Below are positions 60,046 through 64,000 of a stretch of DNA of 64,000 nucleotides, piece by piece. This DNA is from Hydra vulgaris (taxonomy: Eukaryota; Cnidaria; Hydrozoa; Anthoathecata; Hydridae). A program made the translations under genes and the position numbers. Position 1 is the stretch's first letter, and the number at the start of each line of letters is the position of its first letter. The notes under the pieces were generated by a model. The model had not been told where the DNA came from. It saw nothing but the letters and a program-made list of their open reading frames with translations, and did no database searches. Location: contig NC_088930.1 in NCBI RefSeq assembly GCF_038396675.1, positions 36,304,501 through 36,368,500 of the forward strand, read 5' to 3'.

Positions 60046-61685
60046 TTAACAAAAAATATCATCATATGTCTCACCGTAATAACGTTTAGACATAAAACTC
60101 TTTCTATGTTTTTTGCTTAGAATTTTTGCTAAAATATGCTTATGACGTGCTTCCTTTCCAAAAACAGTACGAAAAGCCATAGAAACAAGTTGTACAGATC
60201 TCTCAACACTCTGTGAATGTGAAGGAAGACCTGTGAGGTCAATTTTTTCTCCATATATAACTTTTCCTATAACTTTTCTACTATCTCTTCATCAGTAATA
60301 TCTTGAGTTGTTGCTGGTTCATCTATGTCTTCATCAAAAATGTTTATGAGCTCATACCATATATGAGCATCAATGTTAATTTCTGGAATTTTATTAATTC
60401 TGTTTATAACTTGGCCATCTTTATTACGATTTCTAATATCAAGTAATCTCTGCATTGCTATTGATCTTATATATATTTCCTCTGACTTTAACATTGAGTA
60501 CAAAATATTCTCAGGAAGTAGGCAAAAAGTATTGAACCTTAAGTTTGCTAAGCAAATATCTTGCACCTCTTTTCCTTGGAGCTTGATTTGGTTAATCATA
60601 AAATATATAACTGATGGAGCTTCGTGTAACTTATTGCTCTTCTTATGGAGGAACCATGTAGGAACATAGACTTGGACAATATAGGTTACCAAAATAATTA
60701 ATTTAGAATCAGGAACTAGTACTCGGACATATAAAGACATCAACCGTATTGCCAATGTTAACCAACGTGAATGATTAAGGGGACCAATTTTCCAACTTGA
60801 ATATTTAACACTCATATTTCCAGTGGCAATTGCAATGCAATATTCATATAAAAGCCTCTGGTCACTACTTAAATCATCTAAAATTTCTTTTTCTAAAACA
60901 ATAATTGGAGACTTAATAACACCATAATTAACAACTAAATTAAGCTCATTATTGATATTTGCCATTTTACCTAAAGGTCCAGCAAAATGGTTTGGTGAAT
61001 TAGTTACTCCATCAATTTTTTTAAACAAAGATCTAAAGGGAAGCTCATTCTGATGAAGATTGCAGCCTATAGTATGAAGTTTTCGTCCTAGTTTTTTCTC
61101 TAACTCCACAACCATTCCTGCTTTATGACCTGTGTTTGTGGAAGTATTGTCTGCCAAAACTGCTTTTAGAGTGTTTAAAGAATCATACTCTTCAAGAACT
61201 TCGTATAGGCACTGAGCTTGCTTTTTTCCTGTTGCTCCAACAAGAGGTAAAACTTTGTGAGTAAGATACTCCCCACTGTAAAGGTTAGGGAGAAGTTCTT
61301 TAGTCACAGTCATTTGATGTTCTTTCTCTGTTAATCTCTTTAACACAACCTCACCATCTTCTCTTTTTATTTCTCTTATAACTAAAGTTTCATTATCAAT
61401 TTTACCATCAACACAAAGGCAAACAAACTCTCTGTTATTTTCAAAGGATTTTAAGTCTGACAATACTTTAACTGACTTTTTTTGTCTGTCTATTTTGGAT
61501 TTGTTTAAAACTAAACTTGATATAATTGCTGGATCATTAAACAGTCCTGATAGATCGAGCAAAAGAGCATTCCCTAATGCAGCTCCAATCGAACTTCCTA
61601 TATCGTTTCTGATCAACTCAATAGCAAACTTTGGAAACTTCCAAAGATTGTAAATTCCTGATGGACTTCTTGCAGGCTCCCATAT
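60046..61685 (-). pseudogene. hAT-like transposase, exon 3 (catalytic region)
   Basis: After a TTTTAG acceptor the exon reads IWEPARSPSGIYNLWKFPKF. A 449-residue frame (61616-60267) follows. It contains CLCVDGKIDNETLV (likely first Asp), AVLADNTSTNTGHKAGMVVE (second Asp region), LGRKLHTIGCNLHQNELPFR, and PLNHSRWLTLAIRLM. Near 60267 the frame shifts and continues LPSHSQSVERSVQLVS (likely Glu region) to a stop at 60046-60048. I recall these lines from a widespread invertebrate hAT-like family with N-terminal cysteine-rich domains. Only one frame break was seen in this exon, so decay is slight. Confidence 0.72.
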
Positions 61686-61810
61686 CTAAAAGAAAAGTTA
61701 TAAAGTTAATTAACAAAAAAATTTTATATAAAAAAGTGATATGTTAAAAAAAAGAAAGCAAATTTAAAAAATGTAACAATGAACTAAATTTCGATTTATT
61801 AGTTAATTAC

Positions 61811-62043
61811 CTCACTTGAGCTAGAAATAACAGATTCTGAATCAGATTCTGATAATACTATTTCTGGAAGTAAATTAAATGTTTCTTGTTGTAATGATTG
61901 TTCCATATTTTTATGTTCAGTTTTATGTTTCTTTAAAGATCTTTTTCTAGACCTTTCACAATCAACTGAGCCAAGTTGAAATGATCCTTTAGGACCTGAC
62001 TTATCTCTCTGGTTTTTAAATATAACCTTTCTTCTACAGGAAC
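61811..62043 (-). pseudogene. hAT-like transposase, exon 2
   Basis: Between an ATTTAG acceptor and a GAG|GTAATT donor. Reads VPVEERLYLK, then, after a one-base shift in an A5 run, NQRDKSGPKGSFQLGSVDCE and a basic and acidic linker (LPEIVLSESDSESVISSSSE). It joins exon 3 in phase. Confidence 0.62.
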
Positions 62044-62185
62044 CTAAATATTATTTGATAATATTGAGAAATTGCATATGAATTTCATAGTATTAAACTT
62101 TATCACTCTAGTAATATACTTGTGTTCATTTTATTTAAAAAAAAACTTTTATTTTATTTATCTATTATTAAAAATAACATAGTAC

Positions 62186-62722
62186 TTTTTTATCTGGACT
62201 ACATGTGCATAAAATATGAGTATTAGGACAATTATCTTGACTACATTTGATATTTTTATCATTACAAAGTACAACTTTAAGGTCACATGTGCAGGAAGTG
62301 ATATCAAAAAGCCTATCCAATTTTTTAGAAGTGTTTTTCTCTATTAATACTTTGCATTTTCTTCGGTTAATTAACCTGGATAAGTTTAGAAGTACTCCAA
62401 CTTTTTTTTCGACACAATATGTGGACATTAATGGTAGCCGACGGTTAACTTTTTTCCCAATCATGATTACTTTTTCAGCTATCAGTTTTACAATTACGCT
62501 AAAGCAATAACTTGGATAGGTATTGTTAAGAAAATAAAAATCTTGAATAATCTGTCTGTTTGTGGGTGGTTCTGTATTTGCAAGAGGGTTAGGACTTCCA
62601 CCAAACTTGCTTTTTGTGCAACTTCGTGTTTTACGCTTGTTTGAAAACATTATTTTTTGTCCACAAAACTTTCTTTTCCCCACACAATTATAACATTTGT
62701 TTATTTTGCGTAAGTGCGGCAA
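62186..62722 (-). pseudogene. hAT-like transposase, exon 1 (cysteine-rich N-terminus)
   Basis: The frame runs from 62722 (preceded by a stop, no ATG; the first ATG is at KIMFSNKRK) to a donor AAA|GTACTA at 62185. It has a YNCVGKRKFC start and a C-terminal cluster (TSCTCDLKVVLCNDKNIKCS then CPNTHILCTCSPDKK), probably a zinc-binding module. Any further 5' exon was not identified. The start is uncertain. Confidence 0.6.
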
Positions 62723-63059
62723 TCTTTAATTTGTATAAAAATGTAAGTGATAAAGATGGCGTTGCAAAAAAATTTTTAATTAAATATACCAATATTTAAA
62801 ATCATTTTAGCTCAACTTAAACTTCATTAAAACAAAAAAAATTTTACCAAGCACATTTTTTTCACCTATTAATCAAATCTCTTTATTACCAAACCCCTGA
62901 TTCCAAAATCGACCTGCCCTAGTCGTCATGTGAGTGCCGTACCGTGGTTGGTACATTTTTTCAAAAATTTAGGTTTATACAATTCTGTGTATGGATTGTT
63001 AGCACAACAAGTATCATTGATCTGCCAAGAACCTGACCTGGTGTGTTTACACACCTTTG

Positions 63060-63118
63060 GTATCACATCATCACGCTGATGAGTCCCAGAGGGCGAAACG
63101 CGTCCGTGATTGTGATAC
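63060..63118 (+). ncRNA. Hammerhead ribozyme, type I, intact core
   Basis: Core CTGATGA at 63076-63082, stem II GTCCC-AGA-GGGC, then GAAACGCGTC with predicted cleavage after 63104. Stem I pairs GTATCACA/ATCACG with CGTGAT/TGTGATAC. All conserved core bases are present. This is the best of the three copies. Confidence 0.88.
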
Positions 63119-63229
63119 GCACTGACTTGGTTAGACAAGGATACTACGTATTATTTTAATACACCAATTTTCTGTACTAGTAGTTACTAGTCGCCATGTG
63201 AGTGCCGTACCGTGGTAGGTACATTTTTT

Positions 63230-64000
<771 letters not shown>

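Larger units (their letters stand above)
59257..62921 (-). mobile_element. hAT-superfamily transposon with exact 8-bp target duplication
   Basis: Ends TAGGGCAGGTCGA (59257) and its inverse TCGACCTGCCCTA (to 62921). The flanks are GTCGTCAT at 59249-59256 and 62922-62929, an exact 8-bp duplication. It carries a three-exon transposase gene on the minus strand. The insertion is inside a hammerhead repeat unit; rejoining the flanks restores the unit sequence seen at 63180-63225. Confidence 0.88.

Overview
This window reads as AT-rich animal nuclear DNA, most likely from Hydra or a close cnidarian relative. The reasons are very high A+T, long (TA)n microsatellites, short introns with clear GT/AG sites, and decayed copies of CR1/jockey-type LINEs, BEL/Pao, several hAT types, CMC (CACTA)-type, pogo-like and Transib elements. 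No bacterial gene, operon, rRNA gene or intact single-copy housekeeping gene was recognised. The species is an inference.

Layout. 0.1-2.4 kb holds a decayed Tnp2/CACTA-like transposase (minus). 2.6-3.2 kb is a non-autonomous hAT. 3.4-6.3 kb is a tRNA-derived SINE cut in two by a BED-finger hAT with an exact 8-bp target duplication. 7.5-8.45 kb is a degenerate ~40-bp satellite. 9.0-9.45 kb is a pogo-like N-terminus. 11-13.3 kb holds a LINE scrap, an orphan coding fragment and large (TA)n tracts. 15.8-17.8 kb is a second BED-type hAT relic (plus).

20.7-26.7 kb is the most gene-like part. All on the minus strand, in transcription order, are a KMT5A-like SET domain split over two exons, a run of short splice-flanked candidate exons, a zinc-finger-like segment, a tyrosine-recombinase domain and the start of a Trp-rich Myb-like domain. 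27.2-31.1 kb is bounded by CCCAG inverted termini and carries a DUF4806-like relic. 31.8-36.9 kb is a protein kinase pseudogene split at its activation segment by a LINE. The kinase reading frame rejoins exactly when the LINE is removed.

38.2-48.35 kb is a BEL/Pao LTR element. Its LTRs carry a Transib/RAG1-like transposon with CACAGTG termini and intact DDE residues apart from frameshifts. 48.35-50.1 kb is another LINE. 50-58.7 kb is mostly non-coding with LINE scraps. 58.8-63.2 kb holds ~268-bp units containing type I hammerhead ribozymes, and one unit is interrupted by a three-exon hAT with an exact 8-bp duplication. Nested insertions give a relative history: SINE before hAT, kinase before LINE, hammerhead array before hAT, and BEL LTR before Transib.
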